Positions 24,901-30,223 of a stretch of 64,000 nucleotides of DNA are shown one piece after another (the stretch's first letter is position 1; every line of letters begins with the position of its first letter). The DNA is taken from positions 1,054,001 to 1,118,000 of the forward strand of contig AP024867.1 of assembly GCA_024346835.1 (NCBI GenBank). The letters run 5' to 3'. This stretch comes from Vibrio comitans (GTDB lineage Bacteria > Pseudomonadota > Gammaproteobacteria > Enterobacterales > Vibrionaceae). The position numbers and the translations under genes were made by a program. The notes beneath the pieces were generated by a model. The model made no database searches. It was not told the origin of the DNA and saw only the letters and a list, made by a program, of their open reading frames with translations.

Positions 24901-27900
24901 GGTGGCACGGTGGATGCCAACATCGATGTGACGGTCGTGGATGTTAACGATCCACCGGTGGCAGGCTCTACTTCGTACCAAATGAACGAAGACGGCACCA
25001 TTAACATCAGTGCGGAGCAGCTTCTAGCCAACAGTTCGGATGTGGATGGCACGGTATCGCTGGATAGCGTTTCGTACACAGGCACCGACGGTATTCTGAC
25101 TCAGAACCAAGACGGGTCAGTGACGTTTGCGCCAAACGAGAACTTCAATGGCGACGTAACTCTAGACGTTGTCGTTATCGATGATGATGGGGCAACGGCG
25201 AGCACGACTGCGGGCATTGATGTCATCGCGGTGAACGATGCGCCAGTGACAGGCGAGAATGCCTACACGGTCAACGAAGATGGCTCTATTACTATCAGCC
25301 AAGAGCAGTTGCTGGCGGGCTCTTCGGATGTAGAAGGGGATGCGCTTACTGCTTCGAACCTGACTGTGGATGGCAACGCCGAAGTCACTCAGAACGAGGA
25401 TGGCAGCTTTACTATCACTCCGGATGCCGACTTCAACGGCGATATCGATATGCACTTTGATATCACCGATGGCAGTGACACCATCCAGGCAACGGCTGAC
25501 CTAACGGTTAACCCAGTGAACGACTTGCCAACGGCAGAGGACGTCAGCTACACCATCAATGAAGATGGTACGCTGACCTTCACCGATGAGCAGCTTCTTG
25601 CGGGTGCGGACGATATTGATGGTGATACTTTATCTATCTCCGATGTCAGTTACACCGGTGCGGATGGGGTATTCACCGACAACGGTGATGGCACCTACGA
25701 GTTCGCGCCGAACGCCAACTTTAACGGCGAAGTGTCATTGGGCTTCACGGTGGATGATGGTCAAGGTGGCACGGTGGATGCCAACATCGATGTGAACGTC
25801 GTGGATGTTAACGATCCACCGGTGGCAGGCTCTACTTCGTACCAAATGAACGAAGATGGCACCATTAACATCAGTGCGGAGCAGCTTCTTGCCAACAGCT
25901 CAGATGTGGATGGCACGGTATCGCTAGATAGCGTTTCGTACACCGGTACCGACGGTATTCTGACTCAGAACCAAGATGGGTCAGTCACCTTTGCGCCAAA
26001 CGAGAACTTTAATGGCGATGTGACTCTAGACGTTGTCGTGATAGATGATGATGGCGCAACGGCGAGCACAACTGCGGGCATTGATGTCATTGCGGTGAAC
26101 GATGCACCGGTGGCCGGTGAGAATGCGTACACGGTGAATGAAGATGGTTCTATTACCATCAGCCAAGAGCAGTTGCTTGCAGGCTCAAGCGATGTGGAAG
26201 GGGATGCGCTCACGGCGAGTAACCTGACGGTCGACGGCAACGCCGATGTTACTCAGAACGAGGATGGCAGCTTTACTATCACTCCGGATGCCAACTTCAA
26301 CGGCGATATCGATATGCACTTTGATATCACCGATGGCAGCGATACAGTTCAGGCCACTGCAGACCTAACCGTTAACCCAGTCAATGACCTGCCTGTTCCA
26401 GATGAGGTTGTACTTGGTGGCTTTGAAGATACAGTAATGAGAATTACTGACGAGCAACTGCTGGCTAATGCTCAGGACATCGATGGTGATGAACTTTCTG
26501 TTCAGAACGTGAGTTACGATGGTAATGATGGCACCCTAAGCCAAGCTGGAGCGATAAGCTTTGGCTCGGATCAAAATGCTCAGATCGAACTCAATGATGA
26601 TCTTGAGTCATTCGATGCGTTTACCATTGAGTTCAACTACACCTCTACTGGCGAGCATAGTGGTTCAGTCGAAAGCATTTTTGGCGGTCCAATTAGCTCC
26701 GAGTCCAGTAATGGCTTAAACATCTATGTCAGGAATGATGATGGCGGTTTAGGTATTGATCTCAATTCTGGGGATAACACCATCTTCGAATCGCTAGATC
26801 TTAATGATGGTGAACAGCATAACATCGTGATTAGCTGGGATAGTGAAGATGGCGTATTAAAAGTGTTCGACAATGGAGAGGTTGTAGGTACAGATACTGT
26901 CTTAACTAGCACCATGATTCCTGATGGAACTCAAGCCATTATTGGTCAGGCTCAAGAACCGTTTGATGATGACTCGGCAGCATCAAACATTGAGCTAGGT
27001 GGATTTACCATGTCTTATGAGCGCGTTGACGATGCGGACATTGAGGCTGGCAAATCTATAGCTGAGGTTTCAGATGATCTAGCCTTTGACATTCAAGTTG
27101 TCGATGGTGAAATTGTCGACTTGGTTAGTGATACCACACCGAATGTCACTGGTGATGTGAGTGCATCTAATTTCTATGAGTTCCACCCGAACGAAAACTT
27201 CAATGGTGAAGTGGAGCTAGCCTATCAGGTGTTTGATGGTACCGATGCAGTCGATACTACCGCACTGCTAGACTTGGCCCCAGTTAACGATGCGCCAGAG
27301 TCAGATGCTGTTAGCATCAGTGGCGATGAAGATACTGACATCTTGATCACCCAAGAGATGCTTCTTGCCAATGCGACGGACGTTGACCATAACCTAGATG
27401 AACTAACCGCGAACAACTTAATTATCGATCCTCAATTCGGCTCATTGACCGACAATGAAGACGGTACGTGGACATTGTCGCCAACGGAGAACTTCAACGG
27501 CAATGTACCGATGACGTTTGATGTGTCGGATGGTGAGGCAACGACTTCTGTAGATGGAAGCATAGATGTAGCTGCCATCAATGACTTGCCAGATGCGCCA
27601 ACGGTGCAGCTACAAGGCGAAGAAGATCAGGTCCTAACTATAGACCCGCAATACATATTGGATCAGGTTACCGATGTGGATGGTGATGATATTAGCTTGG
27701 AGAATATCTCGGTTAAGAATCCACCAAATGCAACCTTGACCTTGCAACCAGACGGTATGTACCACTTGGTTACGGCACAAGACTTCAACGGAGTCGTAGC
27801 GCTTGATTACTTAGTATCAGATGGTGAAGCGGAGGTCGAAGGTTCTATTAATGTTGATGTTATTCCAGTTAACGATGCGCCGTTTAATCAAGGTAACGCA

Positions 27901-29952
27901 CTACTGACAACGAGCGAGGATGGCGCCTTTACCTTTGACGCTAGCGATATGCTGGATCTGTTTGGTGACATTGATACCGAGCAATTGGTCGTATCACGCA
28001 TTATCACCGCTGATGGTGAAGATGGAGGTGAGATCCAAGAGAACGGCGATGGTACTTGGACATTTACACCAAATGAAGACTTTGCCGGTATCTCAGACCT
28101 GCAAGTGATTGTGAGTGACGGTGAGTTTGAAACCTTACTTGATGTGCCTGTGTTTGTTCGCCCTATAGCCGATGGCGCTGTGATTACGACAGACCATGAA
28201 GGCCCACTGGTGTTCTCTGAAGACTCAACAGGTCATCTTGGCTTGAACGTTGGTCTGATCGATGATTCCGAATCATTGAGTAATTTGGTTATGACAGGTT
28301 TCCCTGTGGGCTTTGTTGTGACTGATGGTGAACACACCATAGAGATCACCAGAGAGGGGCAGTATGTAGATATCACGGAATGGGATATCTCAGATCTGCA
28401 AATGACGCCTCCACAAGACTTTGCTGGCTCTTTCTTCGTTACCATATCAGCTACAACAGTAGATTATGGAGACGAGGCGGAAGAGCTAGATGATGGCATC
28501 ATTGCTGGTGACTTCGACCTTGTTCAAGGTGACTCGATTATCCTTACAGCTGAAGATTTGATGGGTATCGCGCAGAACATCTCGCCAGAAGATGGAGATG
28601 AGGTGCAGATGGTTCACCTGGTTGACCGCAGTCAGGGTGAGATGGTAGACAATGGTGATGGAACTTGGACCTTCACACCAGCCGATGGCTTTACCGGTGA
28701 GGTTGATTTTGCTTACGTTATTGAGCGAGACGGTATCTTGCATGATGAGCAAAGTGCATTCGTAGTTCATGATGAAGCGCCAGTTGCAAATCAGGCTCCT
28801 GAGGTTGAGTCAGTCGTCACCACTGAAGTGGAAACAGGAAATAGCTTACACTTTACCGACCAAGATATGCTGTCAAATATCTCGGATGCGGAAGGTGACG
28901 CTCTGTCTATCGAGTCTATTAGCTTGATGGAGGGGGATGGCTTGCTTGAAACCTTGCCAAACGGTGAGCACCAGTTTACGCCGGCTGTAGGTTATACAGG
29001 TGATGTCCAAGTTGGCTTCATTGCAACTGATGGTGAGAACCGCATTGAAAGCTCGTTCCATGTCAATTTAGTAGAGTCTGACGATGGGGCACCGTCAAGT
29101 TCTGAGCAGTTTGTGTTATCGGACGATGGCGACCTTGTTCTGACTGAAGATACTCTGCTTTCTGAGCTGGGCCTTTCTGACGGTGAGGTGACGGATGTTG
29201 ACGCTAGTGATGAGAGCGGCGTTATCATGGAATCCGGTGAGGGTGAGTGGACCTTCTGGGCTGCACCTGAGTTTGATGGTGATCTGGAGCTTCAAGTCAC
29301 TACGCAGTCGGGTGATGATTATACTCAACATGACTTGAATCTTGCCGTTGAAACAGCCGTCGATACGAGTGAGCCAGAGCTGGAAGCTGATATCTCAAAT
29401 GAAGAGCAAGTTGCTACTGCTCAAGAACAGACAGAGGTGGAGGTTGAGAGCGAAGCCGATGAAGTAGACATCACAGCAGCTCCGGGTGACAGCATCAATG
29501 TTTCCATTCCTAATGAGGTATCTCAAGCGGATGGTGTTGAACATGTTGAGCTTTCGGGCTTGCCAGATGGTGCGTCAGTTCAGGGTGCTATCGATAATGG
29601 CGATGGCTCTTACACCGTCAGTGGTAACTTAGAGCAATCGGTAGAGGTTACGCTAGATGAGTCGTTCTCTGGTGAGTTCTCAATGGACTTCCAAGGCTTT
29701 GATGACCTCGATAATGCATTGCCAGATGCTTCGGCCTCTTTGAGTGTTGAAGTTGATGATCAGTATGCAATGCAAGCGAGTGATAAGAGTGGGTCAGATC
29801 CTGTTGATCCTCAGAGTGATGGCGGTGCTACGGATTGGACATCAGTAGATGGTAGCGTTTCTGAGATTGACTTTACTGACGATAGTTCAAGTCATGATAC
29901 TGGTAATGGTGGAAATGATAATCAATTCAATGATTTAGATAATAACCTTTAG
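6916..29952 (+). CDS. Giant type I-secreted cadherin-like tandem-repeat adhesin (7678 aa)
   Basis: One uninterrupted frame of 7678 codons. There is no signal peptide; residues 1-190 are acidic and rich in Gly, Ser, Ala and Gln, followed by two copies of a DSETVSET-containing motif (about 173 and 196). From about residue 215 the protein is built of roughly 65 cadherin-like modules of about 95 aa, each with ND.PVA...Y..NEDG near its start, a D.DGD (calcium-binding type) motif and FNG near its end. Residues 500-2515 and 4666-6489 are regular three-module arrays. Other inserts are a jelly-roll-like segment (about 3369-3525), a DUF4114 domain (about 4376-4501) and a LamG-like segment (about 6547-6715). 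The C-terminus is acidic and I see no RTX nonapeptide array. Export by the divergent type I secretion operon and a role in adhesion or biofilm are inferred from architecture and context. Confidence 0.93.
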   Translation: MAEDKNNPLNDAVENIQTEDAQVEKQNQQNQQSTVATTIATAGAEVEAADNANQGASGNSQKGQEEDSGSGAAAAASEESGQGSDSGGQAAQSNVVGSEMSDGKSGGGEESGSSAPQSVGGSVEDGESGPNEAASSEGQEQASAQASQVASGVGGSQAQPAAEDDQFDSETVSETFQVDVLDESEEAVSEIDDDFDSETVSETIEIQVTNENDAAEIEDKVYTMEEDGTLTFTAEDLLVGSTDVDGDDLSVESVLYTGDQGVLTDNGNGTYSFAPNENFHGEVDLNFIVNDGTESVEANIDITVIEVNDPPVAGSTSYQMNEDGTINISPEQLLANSSDIDGTVSLDSVTYTGTDGVLTQNNDGSVTFAPNENFNGDVTLDIVVIDDDGATASTTAGIEVIAVNDLPVAGDTAYTINEDEVLTFSAEQLLAKASDIEGEVAVDSVNYTGTDGILTQNDDGTFSFAPNENFNGEIALDVVVVDEEGATVNATADIDVLPINDAPVAGQNAYTVNEDGSITISQEQLLAGSSDVEGDALTALNLTVDGNAEVTQNEDGSFTITPDADFNGDIDMHFDITDGSDTIQATADLTVNPVNDLPTAEDVSYTINEDGTLTFTDEQLLAGADDIDGDTLSISDVSYTAADGVFTDNGDGTYEFAPNANFNGEVSLGFTVDDGQGGSVEANIDVTVVDVNDPPVAGSTSYQMNEDGTINISAEQLLANSSDVDGTVLLDSVSYTGTEGILTQNQDGSVTFAPNENFNGDVTLDVVVIDDDGATAGTTAGIDVIAVNDAPVAGENAYTVNEDGSITISQEQLLAGSSDVEGDALTASNLTVDGNAEVTQNEDGSFTITPDADFNGDIDMHFDITDGTDTIQATADLTVNPVNDLPTAEDVNYTINEDGTLTFTDEQLLAGADDIDGDILSISDVSYTGADGVFTDNGDGTYEFAPNANFNGEVSLDFTVDDGQGGTVEANIDVTVVDVNDPPVAGSTSYQMNEDGTINISAEQLLANSSDVDGTVSLDSVSYTGTDGILTQNQDGSVTFAPNENFNGDVTLDVVVIDDDGATANTTAGIDVIAVNDAPVAGENAYTVNEDGSITISQEQLLAGSSDVEGDALTASNLTVDGNAEVTQNEDGSFTITPEENFNGDIDMHFDITDGTDTIQATADLTVNPVNDLPTAEDVSYTVNEDGTLTFTDEQLLAGADDIDGDTLSVSDVSYTGADGVFTDNGDGTYEFAPNANFNGEVSLGFTVDDGQGGSVEANIDVMVVDVNDPPVAGSTSYQMNEDGTINISAEQLLANSSDVDGTVSLDSVSYTGTDGILTQNQDGSVTFAPNENFNGDVTLDVVVIDDDGATASTTAGIDVIAVNDAPVAGENAYTVNEDGSITISQEQLLAGSSDVEGDALTASNLTVDGNAEVTQNEDGSFTITPDADFNGDIDMHFDITDGNDTIQATADLTVNPVNDLPTAEDVSYTINEDGTLTFTDEQLLAGADDIDGDTLSVSDVSYTGADGVFTDNGDGTYEFAPNANFNGEVSLGFTVDDGQGGSVEANIDVTVVDVNDPPVAGSTSYQMNEDGTINISAEQLLANSSDVDGTVSLDSVSYTGTDGILTQNQDGSLKFAPNENFNGDVTLDVVVIDDDGATASTTAGIDVIAVNDAPVAGENAYTVNEDGSITISQEQLLAGSSDVEGDALTASNLTVDGNAEVTQNEDGSFTITPDADFNGDIDMHFDITDGSDTIQATADLTVNPVNDLPTAEDVSYTINEDGTLTFTDEQLLAGADDIDGDTLSVSDVSYTGADGVFTDNGDGTYEFAPNANFNGEVSLDFTVDDGQGGSVEANIDVTVVDVNDPPVAGSTSYQMNEDGTINISAEQLLANSSDVDGTVSLDSVSYTGTDGILTQNQDGSVTFAPNENFNGDVTLDVVVIDDDGAMASTTAGIDVIAVNDAPVSGENAYTVNEDGSITISQEQLLAGSSDVEGDALTASNLTVDGNAEVTQNEDGSFTITPDADFNGDIDMHFDITDGSDTVQATADLTVNPINDLPTAEDVSYTVNEDGTLTFTDEQLLAGADDIDGDTLSVSDVSYTGADGVFTDNGDGTYEFAPNANFNGEVSLGFIVDDGQGGSVEANIDVTVVDVNDPPVAGSTSYQMNEDGTINISAEQLLANSSDVDGTVSLDSVSYTGTDGILTQNQDGSVTFAPNENFNGDVTLNVVVIDDDGATASTTAGIDVIAVNDAPVAGQNAYTVNEDGSITISQEQLLAGSSDVEGDALTASNLTVDGNAEVTQNEDGSFTITPDADFNGDIDMHFDITDGSDTVQATADLTVNPVNDLPTAEDVSYTINEDGTLTFTDEQLLVGADDIDGDALSISGVSYTGADGVFTDNGDGTYEFAPNANFNGEVSLDFTVDDGQGGSVEANIDVTVVDVNDPPVAGTTSYQMNEDGTINISAEQLLANSSDVDGTVSLDSVSYTGTDGILTQNQDGSVTFAPNENFNGDVTLDVIVIDDDGATAGTTAGIEVIAVNDPPVAGDTAYTINEDEVLIFSMQQLVSQSSDAEGTVLLDSVSYSGTDGILMDNGDGTFSFAPNENFNGEVSLDVVVVDAEGAKDSATASIDVLPINDPPVAGSTSYTMAQDGSITISSEQLLANSSDIEGDVYIDSVSYGGSFGNLTDNGDGTYTFEPPQDFAGNLSLDVTVVDEDGATAQTTADIDVLGAHPPIDENEAPEADVVDYTMEEDGSLTFTEADLLAHVSDPDGDELSIMVDNYYGNDGVFSHNSDGTFTFSPNENFSGNLSINYAVDDGEFISESQINIVVTEVNDPPVAGSTSYTVQEDNSITISNEQLLANASDIEGEVAVDDVSYSGTDGVLVDNGDGTYTFSPNENFSGNVNLDVTVVDEDDATVQTTANIDVIEVNDPPVAGDTAYTVNEDEVLVFTAEQLLAQASDIEGEVAVDSVGYTGTDGILTDNGDGTYSFAPNQNFNGEVSLDVVVVDEGGATAQANANIDVLPINDAPVAGDNAYTVNEDGSITISQEQLLAGSSDVEGDALTASNLTVDGNAEVTANEDGSFTIAPDADWNGDIDMHFDITDGTDTIQATADLTVNPVNDLPTADDKQFTIQEDGTLIFTDADLLQGAADIDGDNLTIDSVSYQGTDGILTYAGDGTYVFAPNENFNGNVDLSFEVNDGTESVTANIDIQVTPVDDAPTVDGSLAYTIDEDGQITLSQEQLLTHANDIDGDALIAQNLSVDGNATVTTNDDGSFTITPDADWNGDIDISFDVSDGDNVVQGSADLTVNPVNDQPDAGEELFIQAEEDQTVGVTLREEPAIRLDQAPEHGIIEANLNDEWVELEVGVEIPADTEVRFVPNDDVSDSTHTTQIGTFDDNASVDDWGTEVDPYTREFTDGDLTVTVQSNDDPLGAWNGNTHIGHGLGDTDRQGLSGDEKLTVTVEGQDINEINFHLDGVGGWFMEESRHFTEVEIKAFNADGEVIDSLTYHKEDRSSFETDYTLTVSEPVSYFELGTIQGNGTYVVQNMTVSQTCPDEAVFTSLGVDGTEVTESVSLNIHADETEIDLTAELPNIELNIEGAAQFASIVITEEQLLAQASDIDSDNLDIQNLELVGENSEHATLIDNGDGTWTVTPDANFYGEIELGYQVTDGELTDDNIININFESVNDAPIVSGPIVLSTDEDVGISFTADDLLANASDVEGDAISISEISYSGENGELIDNEDGTYTFMPNENFNGEVDIDYKVFDGTDEVDTHIDLTVIPVNDVPVPGAPLHTQMMENGTMVIEAKDLLSGASDVDGDILHIENLLLADQSHGTLTDNGDNTFTFEPAEDFYGEVSLTYDISDGMASAPSTARIDVEMVNEGPEVSAPVEAVVDEDGNITITQEDLLANASDVDGDALQAVNLQANDPNASIIENPDGSFTITPSENFFGEVEFTYDVTDAIETVSTGLNLTVNPVNDLPDVPDLTFNTYDGESLVITQEQLLAQATDIEGDDLTALNVTSQNDNVSVVDNGDGTFTINTDQGYFGSADLTFDVSDGTDIVTANIDLQIEFVNDAPEAEAISAEVAEDGSILVTQAMLLENASDVDGDALFASNLSTNDPNATVVDNGDGTFTVTPSADFNGQIQFDYEVSDGELSTTTQLSLDVTPVNDAPEADAISFDMLEDGTLLITDEQLLANATDIDGDELSVSDVSYSGDQGSLVDNGNGTYSFTPSEHFSGDLQLNFTVSDGETSVSQAIDVNVEAVADAPNLNITDGEGTDVGDSTIVTEPGGTVELNIGASLVDQDLSETLTVEVNGIPEGTVIRYDNEEVLGDQQNGITSFNDTDITVTFEGETAEFQNAAGYYKVDGDGNITGVEIVYENASQVGGGGDLIPSESSFTFPIEEGESFNLFLVPNGFPHNDFDAMENGSFEFRAADGSPATMDTVDPQLVFVDENGDTTVIDGAFGDAIFHGGSSVDLNQDGIEHTRTTVNEDGEIVYGFEDLYGGGDADYTDFNFTIDVGEVNSQIYSGEITVGESGSVVLPTTAISQTIELEIPQGLVDSFDIEVSATATELSNDDSETVSQTITIDIEHAPEAEAVTANVDEDGSIIITQEQLLANASDLDGDALTASNLATEDGNITVTDNGDGTFTLTPDADFNGDIEFTFDVSDGDQLVSTNLNLTINPINDDPTADDVNYTINEDGTLTFTDEQLLAGADDIDGDTLSISDVSYTGADGVFTDNGDGTYEFAPNANFNGEVSLDFTVDDGQGGSVEANIDVTVVDVNDPPVAGTTSYQMNEDGTINISAEQLLANSSDVDGTVSLDSVSYTGTDGILTQNQDGSVTFAPNENFNGDVTLDVVVIDDDGATASTTAGIDVIAVNDAPVAGENAYTVNEDGSITISQEQLLAGSSDVEGDALTASNLTVDGNAEVTQNEDGSFTITPDADFNGDIDMHFDIIDGSDTIQATADLTVNPVNDLPTAEDVNYTINEDGTLTFTDEQLLAGADDIDGDTLSISDVSYTGADGVFTDNGDGTYEFAPNANFNGEVSLGFTVDDGQGGSVEANIDVTVVDVNDPPVAGSTSYQMNEDGTINISAGQLLANSSDVDGTVSLDSVSYTGTDGILTQNQDGSITFAPNENFNGDVTLDVVVIDDDGATATTTAGIEVIEVNDPPVAGPTSYTIDEDSVLTFSESQILASATDVDGTPELLEITYSGTDGIFTVNGDGTCSFAPNQNFNGDVQLDVTITDDDGASVDTVINVAVLPINDAPVAGENAYTVNEDGSITISQEQLLAGSSDVEGDALTASNLTVDGNAEVTQNEDGSFTITPDADFNGDIDMHFDITDGSDTVQATADLTVNPVNDLPTAEDVNYTINEDGTLTLTDEQLLAGADDIDGDTLSISGVSYTGADGVFTDNGDGTYEFAPNANFNGEVSLGFTVDDGQGGTVDANIDVTVVDVNDPPVAGSTSYQMNEDGTINISAEQLLANSSDVDGTVSLDSVSYTGTDGILTQNQDGSVTFAPNENFNGDVTLDVVVIDDDGATASTTAGIDVIAVNDAPVTGENAYTVNEDGSITISQEQLLAGSSDVEGDALTASNLTVDGNAEVTQNEDGSFTITPDADFNGDIDMHFDITDGSDTIQATADLTVNPVNDLPTAEDVSYTVNEDGTLTFTNEQLLAGADDIDGDTLSISDVSYTGADGVFTDNGDGTYEFAPNANFNGEVSLGFTVDDGQGGSVEANIDVTVVDVNDPPVAGTTSYQMNEDGTINISAEQLLANSSDVDGTVSLDSVSYTGTDGILTQNQDGSVTFAPNENFNGDVTLDVVVIDDDGATASTTAGIDVIAINDAPVAGENAYTVNEDGSITISQEQLLAGSSDVEGDALTASNLTVDGNAEVTQNEDGSFTITPDADFNGDIDMHFDITDGSDTVQATADLTVNPINDLPTAEDVNYTINEDGTLTFTDEQLLAGADDIDGDTLSISGVSYTGADGVFTDNGDGTYEFAPNANFNGEVSLGFTVDDGQGGTVDANIDVTVVDVNDPPVAGSTSYQMNEDGTINISAEQLLANSSDVDGTVSLDSVSYTGTDGILTQNQDGSVTFAPNENFNGDVTLDVVVIDDDGATASTTAGIDVIAVNDAPVTGENAYTVNEDGSITISQEQLLAGSSDVEGDALTASNLTVDGNAEVTQNEDGSFTITPDADFNGDIDMHFDITDGSDTIQATADLTVNPVNDLPTAEDVSYTINEDGTLTFTDEQLLAGADDIDGDTLSISDVSYTGADGVFTDNGDGTYEFAPNANFNGEVSLGFTVDDGQGGTVDANIDVNVVDVNDPPVAGSTSYQMNEDGTINISAEQLLANSSDVDGTVSLDSVSYTGTDGILTQNQDGSVTFAPNENFNGDVTLDVVVIDDDGATASTTAGIDVIAVNDAPVAGENAYTVNEDGSITISQEQLLAGSSDVEGDALTASNLTVDGNADVTQNEDGSFTITPDANFNGDIDMHFDITDGSDTVQATADLTVNPVNDLPVPDEVVLGGFEDTVMRITDEQLLANAQDIDGDELSVQNVSYDGNDGTLSQAGAISFGSDQNAQIELNDDLESFDAFTIEFNYTSTGEHSGSVESIFGGPISSESSNGLNIYVRNDDGGLGIDLNSGDNTIFESLDLNDGEQHNIVISWDSEDGVLKVFDNGEVVGTDTVLTSTMIPDGTQAIIGQAQEPFDDDSAASNIELGGFTMSYERVDDADIEAGKSIAEVSDDLAFDIQVVDGEIVDLVSDTTPNVTGDVSASNFYEFHPNENFNGEVELAYQVFDGTDAVDTTALLDLAPVNDAPESDAVSISGDEDTDILITQEMLLANATDVDHNLDELTANNLIIDPQFGSLTDNEDGTWTLSPTENFNGNVPMTFDVSDGEATTSVDGSIDVAAINDLPDAPTVQLQGEEDQVLTIDPQYILDQVTDVDGDDISLENISVKNPPNATLTLQPDGMYHLVTAQDFNGVVALDYLVSDGEAEVEGSINVDVIPVNDAPFNQGNALLTTSEDGAFTFDASDMLDLFGDIDTEQLVVSRIITADGEDGGEIQENGDGTWTFTPNEDFAGISDLQVIVSDGEFETLLDVPVFVRPIADGAVITTDHEGPLVFSEDSTGHLGLNVGLIDDSESLSNLVMTGFPVGFVVTDGEHTIEITREGQYVDITEWDISDLQMTPPQDFAGSFFVTISATTVDYGDEAEELDDGIIAGDFDLVQGDSIILTAEDLMGIAQNISPEDGDEVQMVHLVDRSQGEMVDNGDGTWTFTPADGFTGEVDFAYVIERDGILHDEQSAFVVHDEAPVANQAPEVESVVTTEVETGNSLHFTDQDMLSNISDAEGDALSIESISLMEGDGLLETLPNGEHQFTPAVGYTGDVQVGFIATDGENRIESSFHVNLVESDDGAPSSSEQFVLSDDGDLVLTEDTLLSELGLSDGEVTDVDASDESGVIMESGEGEWTFWAAPEFDGDLELQVTTQSGDDYTQHDLNLAVETAVDTSEPELEADISNEEQVATAQEQTEVEVESEADEVDITAAPGDSINVSIPNEVSQADGVEHVELSGLPDGASVQGAIDNGDGSYTVSGNLEQSVEVTLDESFSGEFSMDFQGFDDLDNALPDASASLSVEVDDQYAMQASDKSGSDPVDPQSDGGATDWTSVDGSVSEIDFTDDSSSHDTGNGGNDNQFNDLDNNL
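8413..14460 (+). repeat. Tandem array 1: 864-bp three-module supra-repeat, 7 periods
   Basis: Exactly 6048 bp = 7 x 864. The unit is three modules in fixed order: A (291 bp, starts NDLPTAEDV), B (288 bp, starts NDPPVAG.TSYQ) and C (285 bp, starts NDAPVAG.NAYTV). Module A begins at 8698, 9562, 10426, 11290, 12154, 13018 and 13882, each exactly 864 bp apart; the block opens with a C module and closes with a B. Copies differ mainly at synonymous positions, and the exact spacing shows no indels between periods. Confidence 0.95.
17020..17490 (+). other. Jelly-roll-like insert in the adhesin
   Basis: This part of the adhesin departs from the cadherin-like repeat. It opens with TQIGTFDDNASVDDWG and contains aromatic/Gly-rich strands (GAWNGNTHIGHGLGD, DGVGGWFMEESRHF, SYFELGTIQGNGTY) that look like a beta-sandwich ligand-binding domain. 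It ends just before SQTCPDEAVF, one of only two cysteines I noticed in the whole protein. A carbohydrate-binding role is possible but not shown by any motif I can name. Confidence 0.45.
20041..20415 (+). other. DUF4114 domain in the adhesin
   Basis: The segment starts at FPIEEGESFNLFLVPNGFP and ends with YGFEDLYGGGDADYTDFNF. The closing FEDL..GGGD.DY.D motif is the hallmark of DUF4114, a domain often found in secreted or surface proteins of bacteria that also carry cadherin-like repeats. It sits between the diverged modules and array 2. Its biochemical function is unknown; the acidic C-terminal motif suggests metal binding. Confidence 0.7.
20911..26382 (+). repeat. Tandem array 2: same 864-bp supra-repeat, 6 periods plus one extra module
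   Basis: 5472 bp = 6 x 864 + 288. Module A starts at 20911, 21775, 22927, 23791, 24655 and 25519. The 1152-bp gap between the second and third is explained by one extra 96-residue module at 22354-22641, of the diverged NDPPVAGPTSY type, inserted between B and C. The same A-B-C types occur in array 1, 6.4 kb away, so the arrays share ancestry or exchange sequence. Confidence 0.95.
22944..25490 (+). repeat. Near-identical long direct repeat inside array 2 (about 820 bp, offset 1728 bp)
   Basis: Positions 22944-23762 and 24672-25490 match base for base along nearly their whole length; reading them side by side I found only two differences (in the CCC/TTC context near 22986 and C/T near 23448). 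Neighbouring periods differ at many synonymous sites. This indicates a recent duplication or gene conversion of a two-period (1728 bp) step. Confidence 0.88.
26551..27060 (+). other. LamG/concanavalin-like insert in the adhesin
   Basis: A cadherin-like module starting NDLPVPDEVVL is interrupted by about 170 residues with the LamG-like pattern: AISFGSDQNAQIEL, FTIEFNYTSTG, a middle IYVRNDDGGLGIDL, then NIVISWDSEDGVLKVFDNGEVVG and a closing strand region. This resembles LamG/pentraxin-type carbohydrate- or protein-binding sandwiches, and it is placed directly after array 2. The assignment is by eye. Confidence 0.55.
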
Positions 29953-29977
29953 AAGGGAGTTCGTATAAAGCAAACAG

Positions 29978-30007
29978 AAAGGTCTAGTGTGATGCTAGAC
30001 CTTTTTT
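29978..30007 (+). terminator. Rho-independent terminator of the adhesin gene
   Basis: Perfect stem (AAAGGTCTAG pairing with CTAGACCTTT) with a 7-nt loop followed by a T run, 26 bp after the adhesin stop codon. Confidence 0.9.
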
Positions 30008-30223
30008 GTACTGTTTGCCCCATCCTTAATATATAGAGTCACACATTAATTGCCGTAATTAAGACGCTGATAATCGGTTAATTTCGAGCGGTTTTCGACG
30101 TGAGTATTAATACTTTATTGCGGGTTTAGGTAGTAGGGATTTCTATGTAGATTGGTGCAAGTTCGAAGAGTTATCTTTTGACAAACTTTAAGCTACAACA
30201 GATTAGATAATCCGTGTTCTGTA

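Noticed and set aside
7725..29331. Many open frames of 60-120 codons on both strands within the adhesin gene
   Set aside because: They recur at the 864-bp period, are shadows of the repeat codon pattern, and lack ribosome sites of their own.
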